Positions 1 to 6,373 of a stretch of DNA of 9,041 nucleotides are shown in pieces. The notes under the pieces were generated by a model. It was not told where the DNA came from and ran no database searches. It was given only the letters and a program-made list of their open reading frames with translations. Source of the DNA: Desulfuromonadaceae bacterium. Its GTDB lineage: Bacteria; Desulfobacterota; Desulfuromonadia; Desulfuromonadales; SZUA-540. The translations under genes were made by a program, and so were the position numbers. The DNA is taken from the NCBI GenBank assembly GCA_003250235.1, contig QKGY01000380.1, positions 1 through 9,041 on the forward strand. The letters are read 5' to 3'. Numbering within the stretch: position 1 is the first letter of the stretch; every line of letters begins with the position of its first letter.

Positions 1-1
1 T

Positions 2-550
2 ATCATTGACTACCGGCCGGAATCGATCCTTGCCAAAGTTGACGCCGACCGTAAGAGCGTGTCGACTTATGAACAGGAATTCCAGGGGGACGTGATCAAT
101 CTCATTCCGGACCAAAAAGCCGGAGATCTGGCGTTTACAATGGGACTGGTACCGAAGGGGCAGTTATGGGCGCCGGTCGATCCGGTCACCTTTGAATCAA
201 CCGTCGTGCCGGGGGTCCATGTCATCGGCGATGCCACCGATCCGGCAACCTCCGGGCCGATGCCCAAGTCGGGGTTTGTGGCCAATTCCATGGGCAAGGT
301 TGCTGCGGCGGCCGTCGTCGCCTTGCTCAACGACAAGACTCCGCCCAAGCCGACGTATGCCAACTCCTGCTACAGTCTTGTCAGTGACACCGAGGGTATC
401 TATATCACCGGGGTGTACACTTTCGATGAGGCGAGCAGAAAGACCGTGGCCATCAAGGAGGCCTCCAAGGCTTCTCCGGATCGCTCGCCGCTCTACGCAC
501 GTCATGCCGCGGACTGGGCGGCGAGTATCTGGATGGACATGCTGGGGTAG
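2..550 (+). CDS. fccB: Flavocytochrome c sulfide dehydrogenase, FAD subunit (C-terminal part)
   Basis: This is the last 182 codons of a gene that begins before the window; the frame is open from base 2. FccB is the periplasmic FAD subunit that oxidises sulfide and passes electrons to the cytochrome subunit FccA. Visible features are VINLIPDQKAG, WAPVDPVTFES, the FAD-contacting stretch VHVIGDAT at about 212-235, MPKSGFVANSMGKVAAAA, and the family's C-terminal FCSD flavin-binding domain with YANSCYSLV. The cysteine of that motif (bases 368-370) sits where the family has one half of the redox-active disulfide next to the flavin; its partner lies upstream of the window. A GTG at 59 could be mistaken for a start, but the coding match continues upstream through it. 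The gene ends at a strong terminator. A sulfide:quinone reductase relative is possible, but the NSCYSLV tail favours FccB. Confidence 0.88.
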   Translation: MIDYRPESILAKVDADRKSVSTYEQEFQGDVINLIPDQKAGDLAFTMGLVPKGQLWAPVDPVTFESTVVPGVHVIGDATDPATSGPMPKSGFVANSMGKVAAAAVVALLNDKTPPKPTYANSCYSLVSDTEGIYITGVYTFDEASRKTVAIKEASKASPDRSPLYARHAADWAASIWMDMLG

Positions 551-571
551 GATTCTCCCGGCAACACCCAT

Positions 572-604
572 AAAAAAAGGGGCCCCAAAAGGGCCCCTTT
601 TTTT
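572..604. terminator. Symmetric bidirectional terminator between fccB and cstA
   Basis: GGGGCCC (579-585) and GGGCCCC (591-597) form a 7 bp GC stem around the loop CAAAA. Seven A (572-578) and seven T (598-604) flank it, so the pairing extends to 14 bp and either strand ends in a U tract. It lies 21 bases after the fccB stop and 16 bases after the cstA stop, the right place to stop both convergent transcripts. Confidence 0.93.
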
Positions 605-620
605 ACGTCAGGAAAGAGGA

Positions 621-2057
621 TCAGGCCGCTTCCGGTTCAACAACCTCCTGATCCGGTGACCCTGCGGGATTGCGGAACTTGATCAGGAAGAGGGCCAGCG
701 AAGCGACGGCGACGCCAATGCCGATCCATGTGGAAATCTGCAGCGGAATGCTGAATCCGATCTTATCGTAAGCCAGATAGGTGGTTACCACAGCCGTCAT
801 GAAGGTCGCTGGGATGGTAGCGATCCAGTGCAGCTTGCCCTGTTTGATAAGATAGGCCGCACCCGCCCACAGGACGATGGTGGCCAGTGTCTGGTTGGCC
901 CAGCCAAAGTAACGCCAGATCACGCCGAAATTGCCTTTGGAGATCAAAAATCCGACAAGGAACAGGGGCACCGCCAGGTACAGTCTTTTCAAGATGGCTT
1001 TCTGAGGGATTTTGATGAAGTCGGCAATGATCAGGCGGGCGCTGCGGAAAGCCGTATCCCCGGAGCTGATCGGCAGAATGACGACACCGATGATGGCCAG
1101 AAGGCCGCCGACGGGACCGAGCAGGGTGGTGGAGATCTCGTTGACGACGTACGCCGGGCCGCCTTGAGCCAGAGCGGCATTGAGAGCATCCGCTCCCTTG
1201 TAGAAAGACATGCCGAGGGTGGCCCAGACCAGGGCGATGACGCCTTCGCCGATCATGGACCCGTAAAAGATTGGGCGGCCGTATTTCTCATTGGCAATGC
1301 AGCGGGCCATCAGGGGAGACTGGGTGGCGTGGAAACCGCTGATGGCGCCGCAGGCGATGGTGATGAACATCAGCGGCCATAAGGGCAGGCCCTTGGGGTG
1401 CAGATTGGCCAGGGTGAACTGCGGGTAGAACTGGTAGCCTTTGGCGATGAGGGCACCGGTCAGTCCCACGGCCATGAAGATCAGTACCGCGCCGAACAGC
1501 GGATAGATGCGACCGATGATCTTGTCGATCGGCAGAATGGTCGCCAGGAAATAATAGACGAAAATAATGGCGACCCAAGCCATAACCGGGAGAGGACTCA
1601 GGTTAGCCAAAAGCTTGGCGGGACCCAGGACGAAAACGACCCCGACGAGCAGAAGCAGAACGATCGAGAAGAGGCGCATGAATTGTTTGAATCCCGTCCC
1701 CAACTGATAGCCAACCACATCGGGAACGCTCTGCCCGTCATGACGGACGGAGAGCATGCCGGAGAAGTAATCGTGGACAGCTCCGGCAAAGATGCTTCCG
1801 ATGACAATCCACAGCAGCGCTGACGGGCCGTAGAGCGCGCCGAGGATCGGTCCGAAAATGGGTCCGAGGCCGGCAATGTTGAGGAGCTGGATCAGATAGA
1901 TCTTGGCAGGGGACATCTCGACATAGTCGACCCCGTCGTTGAGCGTTTTGGCAGGCGTGGGGCGGTTGGGGTCAGCACCGAAAATGCGATCGACGAATGT
2001 TCCGTAGATAAAATATCCGGCGATCAGCAGACCGATACAGGCAAAAAAGTAAAGCAT
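621..2057 (-). CDS. cstA: CstA-family transporter, short form; probable pyruvate uptake
   Basis: This is a multi-pass inner-membrane protein of 478 residues in the carbon-starvation CstA family, whose E. coli members CstA and BtsT take up pyruvate and possibly peptides. Family hallmarks are GLGPIFGPILGALYGPSA (63-80), HDYFSGMLSVRHDGQSVPD (95-113), CGAISGFHATQSPLMARC (236-253) and PISSGDTAFRSARLI (329-343). Long hydrophobic stretches fill most of the rest, and the tail is acidic and polar. E. coli CstA and BtsT have about 700 residues; this is the shorter form, common in anaerobes. The ATG at 2057 is preferred over an in-frame GTG at 2063 because GGAGG at 2063-2067 sits five bases before it. 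It follows a BtsSR-like two-component pair, and its upstream region holds matching operator repeats, so pyruvate is the likeliest substrate. The substrate is inferred from context. Confidence 0.9.
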   Translation of the reverse strand: MLYFFACIGLLIAGYFIYGTFVDRIFGADPNRPTPAKTLNDGVDYVEMSPAKIYLIQLLNIAGLGPIFGPILGALYGPSALLWIVIGSIFAGAVHDYFSGMLSVRHDGQSVPDVVGYQLGTGFKQFMRLFSIVLLLLVGVVFVLGPAKLLANLSPLPVMAWVAIIFVYYFLATILPIDKIIGRIYPLFGAVLIFMAVGLTGALIAKGYQFYPQFTLANLHPKGLPLWPLMFITIACGAISGFHATQSPLMARCIANEKYGRPIFYGSMIGEGVIALVWATLGMSFYKGADALNAALAQGGPAYVVNEISTTLLGPVGGLLAIIGVVILPISSGDTAFRSARLIIADFIKIPQKAILKRLYLAVPLFLVGFLISKGNFGVIWRYFGWANQTLATIVLWAGAAYLIKQGKLHWIATIPATFMTAVVTTYLAYDKIGFSIPLQISTWIGIGVAVASLALFLIKFRNPAGSPDQEVVEPEAA

Positions 2058-2062
2058 TAGCA

Positions 2063-2067
2063 CCTCC
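2063..2067 (-). promoter_or_regulatory. Ribosome binding site deciding the cstA start
   Basis: On the minus strand the sequence reads AACGGAGGTGCTAATG. GGAGG lies five bases before the ATG at 2057, while the competing GTG at 2063 overlaps the GGAGG itself and cannot use it. Confidence 0.8.
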
Positions 2068-2092
2068 GTTGGGGGAATGTTTACGTTACGCT

Positions 2093-2121
2093 ACCATATC
2101 GAAACATCCTCAGGGGCGAAA
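2093..2121 (-). promoter_or_regulatory. Candidate cstA promoter (weak, activator-type)
   Basis: Read on the minus strand, TTTCGC (2116-2121) and TATGGT (2093-2098) are 17 bases apart. The -35 is poor, as expected for a promoter needing an activator, and it lies 13 bases downstream of the nearest operator repeat. Placement is by pattern only. Confidence 0.35.
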
Positions 2122-2134
2122 CGGGGGGAGGAGG

Positions 2135-2183
2135 CAAGCGGTCGTATAATCTGCTGAGCGGTCTGTTCTGAGAAGTGACCGGT
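2135..2183 (-). promoter_or_regulatory. Three direct repeats, probable BtsR-type LytTR operator for cstA
   Basis: Read on the minus strand, toward cstA, three 8-base boxes follow one another: ACCGGTCA (2176-2183), ACCGCTCA (2155-2162) and ACCGCTTG (2135-2142). The gaps are 13 and 12 bases, giving periods of 21 and 20, so all boxes face the same side of the helix. The binding motif I recall for E. coli BtsR is ACC(G/A)CT(C/T)A in direct repeat with a 13-base spacer. The middle box matches it exactly, the distal box has one mismatch and the proximal box two. The array lies between the BtsR-like gene and cstA, upstream of the candidate promoter. Binding is inferred. Confidence 0.75.
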
Positions 2184-2218
2184 TTTCAGGGTGGGTGTTT
2201 CTGAGATGACTATCGATG

Positions 2219-2929
2219 TTAAAGGCCGAGGGTTTCTTTCAGATTCTTCAGGTAGCGGCGACTTACCGGCACCAGATGCCCGGCCAGGGTTTTAATCTCG
2301 GCCACGCCGTTATCCAGCAGAGTGATCTCGTCAATCTGGGCAATGTTGATCAGGAACTGTTTATGGCAGCGGATCAGGGGAGTTCGGGTCTCCAGGGTTT
2401 TGAGCGTCAACTCGGTAAAGTACTCTCCCTGGGGGGTGACCAGATGGATACCGCTGAGATCGGAACGGGCGAAAATCAGCTGGGAAGCATCGATCAGCTT
2501 GATACGGTTGGCGCAGACACAGGGGATCTGCCGAAGCTCGGAGGTGTCGTATGCCGGCTGCGAGCCACTGTGCAGGCGGGAGGAGAGTTTTTCCAGGGTT
2601 TTTTCCAGCCGGGCGGGTTCGACGGGTTTGAGCAGGTAATCCAGGGTCTTTTCTTCGAACGCCTTCAGGGCGTAGTCATCGTAGGCGCTGACGAAGACCA
2701 CGTGGGGCATGATGTCGTCGTCAATCATGCTCAGAAGTTCGAAACCGTTGACCAGCGGCATCTGGATATCGAGAAAGAGGACCTCGGGACGTTCCCGGTT
2801 GATCATCTTGATGGCTTCGATCGCGTTGGCGCAGCTGCCGACGATTTCGACCGCCCCTGTTTCCTGCAGCATCGCCTCGAGTTCTTCGCGGGCGTTCCGT
2901 TCATCATCAACGATCAAAGCTCGGATCAT
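2219..2929 (-). CDS. btsR: BtsR-like LytTR response regulator
   Basis: This is a cytoplasmic transcription factor of 236 residues, close to the length of E. coli BtsR (about 239). The receiver domain (about 1-120) has the acidic pair D8/D9, phospho-acceptor D54 in LFLDIQMP, S81, and K101-P102 in DYLLKPV. The LytTR DNA-binding domain (about 135-236) contains FTELTLKTLETRTPLIRCHK, the LDNG turn and the ending LVPVSRRYLKNLKETLGL, all closely like BtsR as I remember it. It starts at ATG 2927-2929, overlapping the kinase stop by ATGA, with GGGAGGGA upstream as ribosome site, so the two are translationally coupled. The likely target is cstA immediately downstream, whose control region holds repeats of the BtsR box. 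LytTR relatives such as YpdB or LytR are less likely from the C-terminal sequence. Confidence 0.92.
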   Translation of the reverse strand: MIRALIVDDERNAREELEAMLQETGAVEIVGSCANAIEAIKMINRERPEVLFLDIQMPLVNGFELLSMIDDDIMPHVVFVSAYDDYALKAFEEKTLDYLLKPVEPARLEKTLEKLSSRLHSGSQPAYDTSELRQIPCVCANRIKLIDASQLIFARSDLSGIHLVTPQGEYFTELTLKTLETRTPLIRCHKQFLINIAQIDEITLLDNGVAEIKTLAGHLVPVSRRYLKNLKETLGL

Positions 2930-4605
2930 GAGATCGTCCCTCCCTGGAAGGGAAGAAGGATCGTGATCAGTGTCGCCTCATGAGGCTTGCAGCTGACCTG
3001 AACCCCGTAGCGCTCACCATAGAGATTCTTGATACGCCTATCGACGATGTTCATCCCCAATCCCCCCCCGTGGAGCTGGTCGCAGTAGGTTCCGGCGTTA
3101 TCCTCGATGTCGATACAGGCGCCCTGCTCATGGACCCGGGCGACGATCTTGACGATCCCTTTCCCCAGCATCCCCGAAATGCCGTGCTTGATGGCGTTTT
3201 CGATGATCGGCTGCAGGGTGAATGTCGGAAGACGCAGCTTCAACAGCCCGGGGTCTATGGTCATCTCGACCTCAAGCCGGTCCTCGAACCGGGCTTTTTC
3301 GATCTTCAGGTAGGAGCCCACGTGGTCGAGTTCTTCCTCCAGGGTCGAAAAATCCCCGGAGCGCTTAAGGTTCTTGCGAAAGAAGTTGGACAGATGCAGG
3401 AGCAGCTCCCGGGCCTGCCCGGCATCCTTGCGGATGATGGCGATGATGGTGTTGAGGGCGTTGAACAGGAAGTGCGGATTGACTTGCGCCTGGAGCAGTT
3501 TGAGTTCCGACTGGATGAGCAGGTTCTTTTGCTCTTCGTAGCGCGACCGCAACAACTGGTCGGAGAAGAGCGCGGCAATGCCTTCCCCCAGGGTCCGGTT
3601 CAGGTTGAGAAAGAGTTTGTTCTTGGGTTCGTACAGCTTGATGGTTCCCACCACGTCTCCATCGACACGCAGCGGAACGACCAGGGCGGATCCCAGCGGA
3701 CACTGGGGGGAGATGGCGCACGTGAAGAACTCATGCACGCCGTCGGCATAAATGACCTTGTTCTCCCTAATCGCCCGGATGGTCAGATCGGAGGCGATGG
3801 GCTGGCCCTCCCGGTGGTGATCGGCACCCAGCCCCACATAGGCCAGAATGCGTTCGTGGTCGGTGATCGAGACGGCTCCAACCCCCGTTTCCTCGTGGAT
3901 GATGCCGGCAATTTGCTTGGCACTCTGGGGGGTGAGGCCTTTCGTGAGCAGCCCCAGGGTTCGTTCCGCCACCTTGAGGGCTCTGGCCGAAAAGATAGCG
4001 CCGAATTTGTCATACATGCTTTTCTGATCCCGCATGATGCTCATGAAAAGGGCCGCGCCGGCCGAATTAGCCAGCATCATGGGCAGCGCTATGGCCTGAA
4101 CCAGATGCACGGCATCGGAGAAGGGGCGGGAGAGCAGCAGGATGATCAGCATCTGCATCATCTCGGCGAAAAAAGTGGCGGCAAAAGCGATCGGCGGACT
4201 GAAAATCTGTTCCGGGCGGCCTTTGCGCAGGATGTAGAGATGCACGAGCCCGCCAATGAGCCCTTCGGTGGTGGTGGAGACCCCGCAGGAAAAGGCGGTG
4301 AACCCACCCAGGGTATAACGATGCAGCCCGCCAGTGAAACCGACGGCCGTTCCGAGCAGAGGGCCTCCGATGATTCCGGCGAGCACCGCGCCGATCGCCC
4401 GGGTATTGGCAATAGCGCCCTGAACCGGCAGGCCGAAGTAGGTCCCCATGATGGAGAACGCCGAGAAGATAAAGTACAGGAATATTTTGTGCCGGGTGCG
4501 CAGCGTTTCTCCGGTCAGCGGTCTGAAGGCCGGTGATTTGCTGAACAGGTATCCGATGACCAGAAAGACGGACATCTGTTGCAACAGGGCGAGAATGAGG
4601 GACAT
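2926..4605 (-). CDS. btsS: BtsS-like LytS-family sensor kinase, probable pyruvate sensor
   Basis: This membrane histidine kinase of 559 residues compares with about 561 in E. coli BtsS. The N-terminal 5TM-LYT sensor (about 1-190) contains IANTRAIGAV and GGLHRYTLGG. A GAF domain (about 210-350) follows, then the LytS-type phosphorylation domain with H378 in NPHFLFN, then the ATPase with N470 in PIIENAIKHG and the G box GGGLGMNIV (513-521). R69, R96, C107 and S110 fall at a constant offset of -3 from R72, R99, C110 and S113, the E. coli BtsS residues I recall as reported for pyruvate binding. The GAF domain keeps a cysteine pair (C296, C302). ATG 4605 is preceded by AAGGA at 4611-4615. The gene overlaps the regulator by 4 bases and, with cstA, looks like a pyruvate sensing and uptake system. 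Ligand identity is inferred. Confidence 0.92.
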   Translation of the reverse strand: MSLILALLQQMSVFLVIGYLFSKSPAFRPLTGETLRTRHKIFLYFIFSAFSIMGTYFGLPVQGAIANTRAIGAVLAGIIGGPLLGTAVGFTGGLHRYTLGGFTAFSCGVSTTTEGLIGGLVHLYILRKGRPEQIFSPPIAFAATFFAEMMQMLIILLLSRPFSDAVHLVQAIALPMMLANSAGAALFMSIMRDQKSMYDKFGAIFSARALKVAERTLGLLTKGLTPQSAKQIAGIIHEETGVGAVSITDHERILAYVGLGADHHREGQPIASDLTIRAIRENKVIYADGVHEFFTCAISPQCPLGSALVVPLRVDGDVVGTIKLYEPKNKLFLNLNRTLGEGIAALFSDQLLRSRYEEQKNLLIQSELKLLQAQVNPHFLFNALNTIIAIIRKDAGQARELLLHLSNFFRKNLKRSGDFSTLEEELDHVGSYLKIEKARFEDRLEVEMTIDPGLLKLRLPTFTLQPIIENAIKHGISGMLGKGIVKIVARVHEQGACIDIEDNAGTYCDQLHGGGLGMNIVDRRIKNLYGERYGVQVSCKPHEATLITILLPFQGGTIS

Positions 4606-4657
4606 GGGATTCCTTAGGGACCTCGTGGCGATGCGTGCTTAGCTTGGGCGACGATTC

Positions 4658-4687
4658 ATCTTAACGGGGGATGCCTGCAAAAAGCAA
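4658..4687 (-). promoter_or_regulatory. Candidate promoter of the btsSR-like operon
   Basis: On the minus strand TTGCTT (4682-4687) and TAAGAT (4658-4663) are 18 bases apart, about 50 bases before the kinase start. The 109 bp between mntP and the kinase has no clear terminator, so read-through from mntP is also possible. Confidence 0.4.
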
Positions 4688-4698
4688 AAACGTTTTTG
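4685..4698. repeat. 14-base perfect palindrome downstream of mntP
   Basis: CAAAAACGTTTTTG reads the same on both strands and lies 17 bases after the mntP stop, touching the candidate -35 of the kinase operon. It has no separate loop and only weak A:T pairing, so it is a poor terminator. It could be a protein-binding site or chance. Confidence 0.4.
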
Positions 4699-4714
4699 GT
4701 TGTACCGTCGCCGG

Positions 4715-5281
4715 TTATCCCCCCCAGAGGGTATGCTCCAGGAGGATCTTGAGGCCGATCCCCAGCAGGACCAGCCCTCCCAGAATCTCCACGCGTGGAC
4801 CCCACAGCGTTCCGATCCGCCGTCCCAGCAACATCCCCGCCATCGTCAAGACGCCGGCGACGACACCGATGATCGTAGCGGGAAACCAGATGCTGACCCC
4901 GATCATCCCCAGGGTGAGGCCCACGGCCAGGGCATCGATGCTGGTGGCCACCGAGAGCACGATTAGGGTCATGCCGCGGGTCGGGTCCTTCTCCGCTTTC
5001 TCCTCTTCCGGATGAAACGCTTCGTAGATCATCTTCGTGCCGACAAACCCAAGCAGAGCGAAGGCGAGCCAATGGTCGTAGGCGGAAATCCATTTCTGAA
5101 CCGTCATCCCAGCCAGCCAGCCGATAACGGGCATCAACGCCTGAAACAGGCCGAAATGAAAGCTCAGGCGAAAAAGATGCCTTCCCGTCAGGGTGCCGAG
5201 TGTCAAACCGGCGCCCAGGGCGACGGCAAAGGCGTCCATCGCCAGGGCCAGGGCTATGCCGAAGAGGGTTGTGGTATCCAT
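4715..5281 (-). CDS. mntP: Manganese efflux pump MntP
   Basis: This is a 188-residue inner-membrane protein, the same length as E. coli MntP (YebN), which exports Mn2+ and guards against manganese toxicity. It is built of two similar halves of three membrane segments. The first has ALAMDAFAVALGAGL with D16; the second has SVATSIDALAVGLTLG with D116. These are the paired aspartates of the family's transport path. A hydrophilic loop, PEEEKAEKDPTRG (91-103), separates the halves. The open frame extends upstream, but the ATG at 5281 is chosen because MDTTTLFG is the normal N-terminus and AAGGA lies 8 bases before it. The gene is transcribed away from the dsbC-like gene. I recognise no yybP-ykoY manganese riboswitch in the leader, so control may be through a repressor or absent. 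Confidence 0.92.
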   Translation of the reverse strand: MDTTTLFGIALALAMDAFAVALGAGLTLGTLTGRHLFRLSFHFGLFQALMPVIGWLAGMTVQKWISAYDHWLAFALLGFVGTKMIYEAFHPEEEKAEKDPTRGMTLIVLSVATSIDALAVGLTLGMIGVSIWFPATIIGVVAGVLTMAGMLLGRRIGTLWGPRVEILGGLVLLGIGLKILLEHTLWGG

Positions 5282-5383
5282 GGTGTTCGTCCTTGTATGA
5301 AGTGAAACGGCCAAGTGGGAAGCGATTGTCGTGCTTCCAGGCATCCCTGTCAATCCTTCCCTTCCAATACAACGGTATGGCGG

Positions 5384-5412
5384 TTGCGAAAAAAGTTGAG
5401 TCGTACTATTCT
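5384..5412 (+). promoter_or_regulatory. Candidate sigma-70 promoter of the dsbC-like gene
   Basis: TTGCGA (5384-5389) and TATTCT (5407-5412) are 17 bases apart, each matching consensus at four of six positions. Transcription would start near 5419, leaving a leader of about 80 bases. The -10 overlaps the candidate mntP -10 on the other strand. Confidence 0.5.
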
Positions 5413-5436
5413 AGCGCAGTCCGATGGGGAGCCGAA
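5408..5436 (-). promoter_or_regulatory. Candidate mntP promoter
   Basis: On the minus strand TAGAAT (5408-5413) is a good -10, with a weak TTCGGC (5431-5436) 17 bases upstream. It gives a leader of about 120 bases. That leader holds a possible small hairpin (GGAAGC 5318-5323 with GCTTCC 5333-5338). I see nothing else recognisable in 5282-5383. Confidence 0.35.
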
Positions 5437-5455
5437 GCGTTTCTTGAGGCGGCTC
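5429..5455 (+). other. Inverted repeat in the leader of the dsbC-like gene
   Basis: GAGCCG (5429-5434) and CGGCTC (5450-5455) can pair around a 15-base loop, about 45 bases before the start codon and just downstream of the predicted transcription start. No T run follows, so it is not a terminator. It may be a leader hairpin or an operator. Confidence 0.35.
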
Positions 5456-5498
5456 GGTTCCCTTGAATCAAACGATTAACGTGGGAGAAGGAAACCAA

Positions 5499-6275
5499 AT
5501 GTTCAAGCATGTTGTTGCTCTGTTGCTGCTGATGTGCGTGGCTGTCGATGCGCAGGCTTTCATGAAGGATGGTTGTGGTGCCGGAGAGTGTCGTGATTGC
5601 CATAGCCTGAGTCAGAAAGAAGCCGGCGATCTCCTTAAGGCCGGTGTGGACAAGGTGTTGAGTGTCGATTTTGCGGAAATCCCCGGGCTGTGGGTGGTTG
5701 AAGCCGAGAAACAGGGGCGCCGTTTTCCGCTCTACGTCGATTTTTCAAAATCCTATGTGGTCGCGGGAAATGTGATTCGGATCAGTGACGGCCAGAATCT
5801 TACCAGCATGCGCGAGGCCGAACTCAACAAGGTGGACGTGACGCGGATTCCCCTGCAGGACGCCCTGATCCTCGGCAATTCCGCTGCAAAAATCCGGGTT
5901 ATCGTCTTTACTGATCCGGAATGCCCTTATTGCAAGCGATTGCACACAGAGTTGAAAGAAGTCGTTCGTCAGGATCCGGATATCGTTTTTTTCATCAAAC
6001 TCTTCCCTCTGAAAATGCATCCCAACGCTTATGGGATTTCCAAGAGCATTGTCTGCGCCCATTCACTGGAGATGCTGGAATCCAGCTTTGCCGGGCAGCC
6101 GGTTCCCCCTGCGACCTGCGACACGAAGGCGGTGGATGAAACTCTGGCCCTGGGACCCCAGCTGGGGATCACGTCCACGCCGACCCTGGTCCTTCCTGAC
6201 GGGCTGGTCCTGCCCGGCTACAAGAAGGCCGATGTCCTGCTGAAGCTGCTCAAAGATCGGTTCGCTACCCCTTAA
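5499..6275 (+). CDS. Periplasmic DsbC-like thiol:disulfide protein with a CxxCH motif
   Basis: This is a 258-residue exported protein. Residues 1-20 are a signal peptide (hydrophobic core VVALLLLMCVAV, cleavage after AQA). Residues about 36-110 resemble the DsbC/DsbG N-terminal dimerisation domain, with IPGLWVVEAE and FPLYVDFSKSYVVAGN. Residues about 130-258 are a thioredoxin fold with active site C142-P-Y-C145 in FTDPECPYCKRLH, cis-proline P228 in TSTPT, and a second cysteine pair (C186, C207) placed like the structural disulfide of DsbC. DsbC isomerises wrong disulfides in the periplasm. Unusually, C31-R-D-C34-H35 directly after the signal peptide is a CxxCH motif, which could bind one c-type heme or act as a second dithiol. 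ATG 5499 is preceded by AGAAGGA and starts the signal peptide; a TTG at 5463 would spoil it. Isomerase versus reductase or oxidase role is open. Confidence 0.85.
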   Translation: MFKHVVALLLLMCVAVDAQAFMKDGCGAGECRDCHSLSQKEAGDLLKAGVDKVLSVDFAEIPGLWVVEAEKQGRRFPLYVDFSKSYVVAGNVIRISDGQNLTSMREAELNKVDVTRIPLQDALILGNSAAKIRVIVFTDPECPYCKRLHTELKEVVRQDPDIVFFIKLFPLKMHPNAYGISKSIVCAHSLEMLESSFAGQPVPPATCDTKAVDETLALGPQLGITSTPTLVLPDGLVLPGYKKADVLLKLLKDRFATP

Positions 6276-6296
6276 CCCTTGCGGTTGCCAAATGTC

Positions 6297-6325
6297 TTGC
6301 TTTATGTGTGGCTATCTGCTAATAA
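6297..6325 (+). promoter_or_regulatory. Candidate fabI promoter
   Basis: TTGCTT (6297-6302) and TAATAA (6320-6325) are 17 bases apart, starting 21 bases after the stop of the upstream gene. The leader would be about 40 bases. TTGACC at 6333-6338 is a better -35 but has only TACCGT where its -10 should be. Confidence 0.45.
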
Positions 6326-6373
6326 AGACCACTTGACCTGTTTGGTTGAGACATTACCGTGGAGGAGAAAACT

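Noticed and set aside
2145..2150. Perfect TATAAT on the plus strand inside the operator array
   Set aside because: There is no -35 at the proper distance (CGGGGG there), and it would transcribe against the regulator gene. It lies in the spacer between two repeats.
2980..4536. A 518-codon open frame on the plus strand opposite the sensor kinase
   Set aside because: It is antisense to a kinase with every expected motif and shows no recognisable domain. GC-rich third positions commonly open the opposite frame. The shorter plus-strand frames opposite cstA and the regulator are the same.
5423..5436. GGGGAGCCGAAG near mntP as a possible yybP-ykoY manganese riboswitch
   Set aside because: It is on the strand opposite to mntP and lacks the rest of the conserved riboswitch core.
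6276..6296. Small inverted repeat AACC...GGTT after the dsbC-like gene as a terminator
   Set aside because: Only about four pairs and no T run follow.
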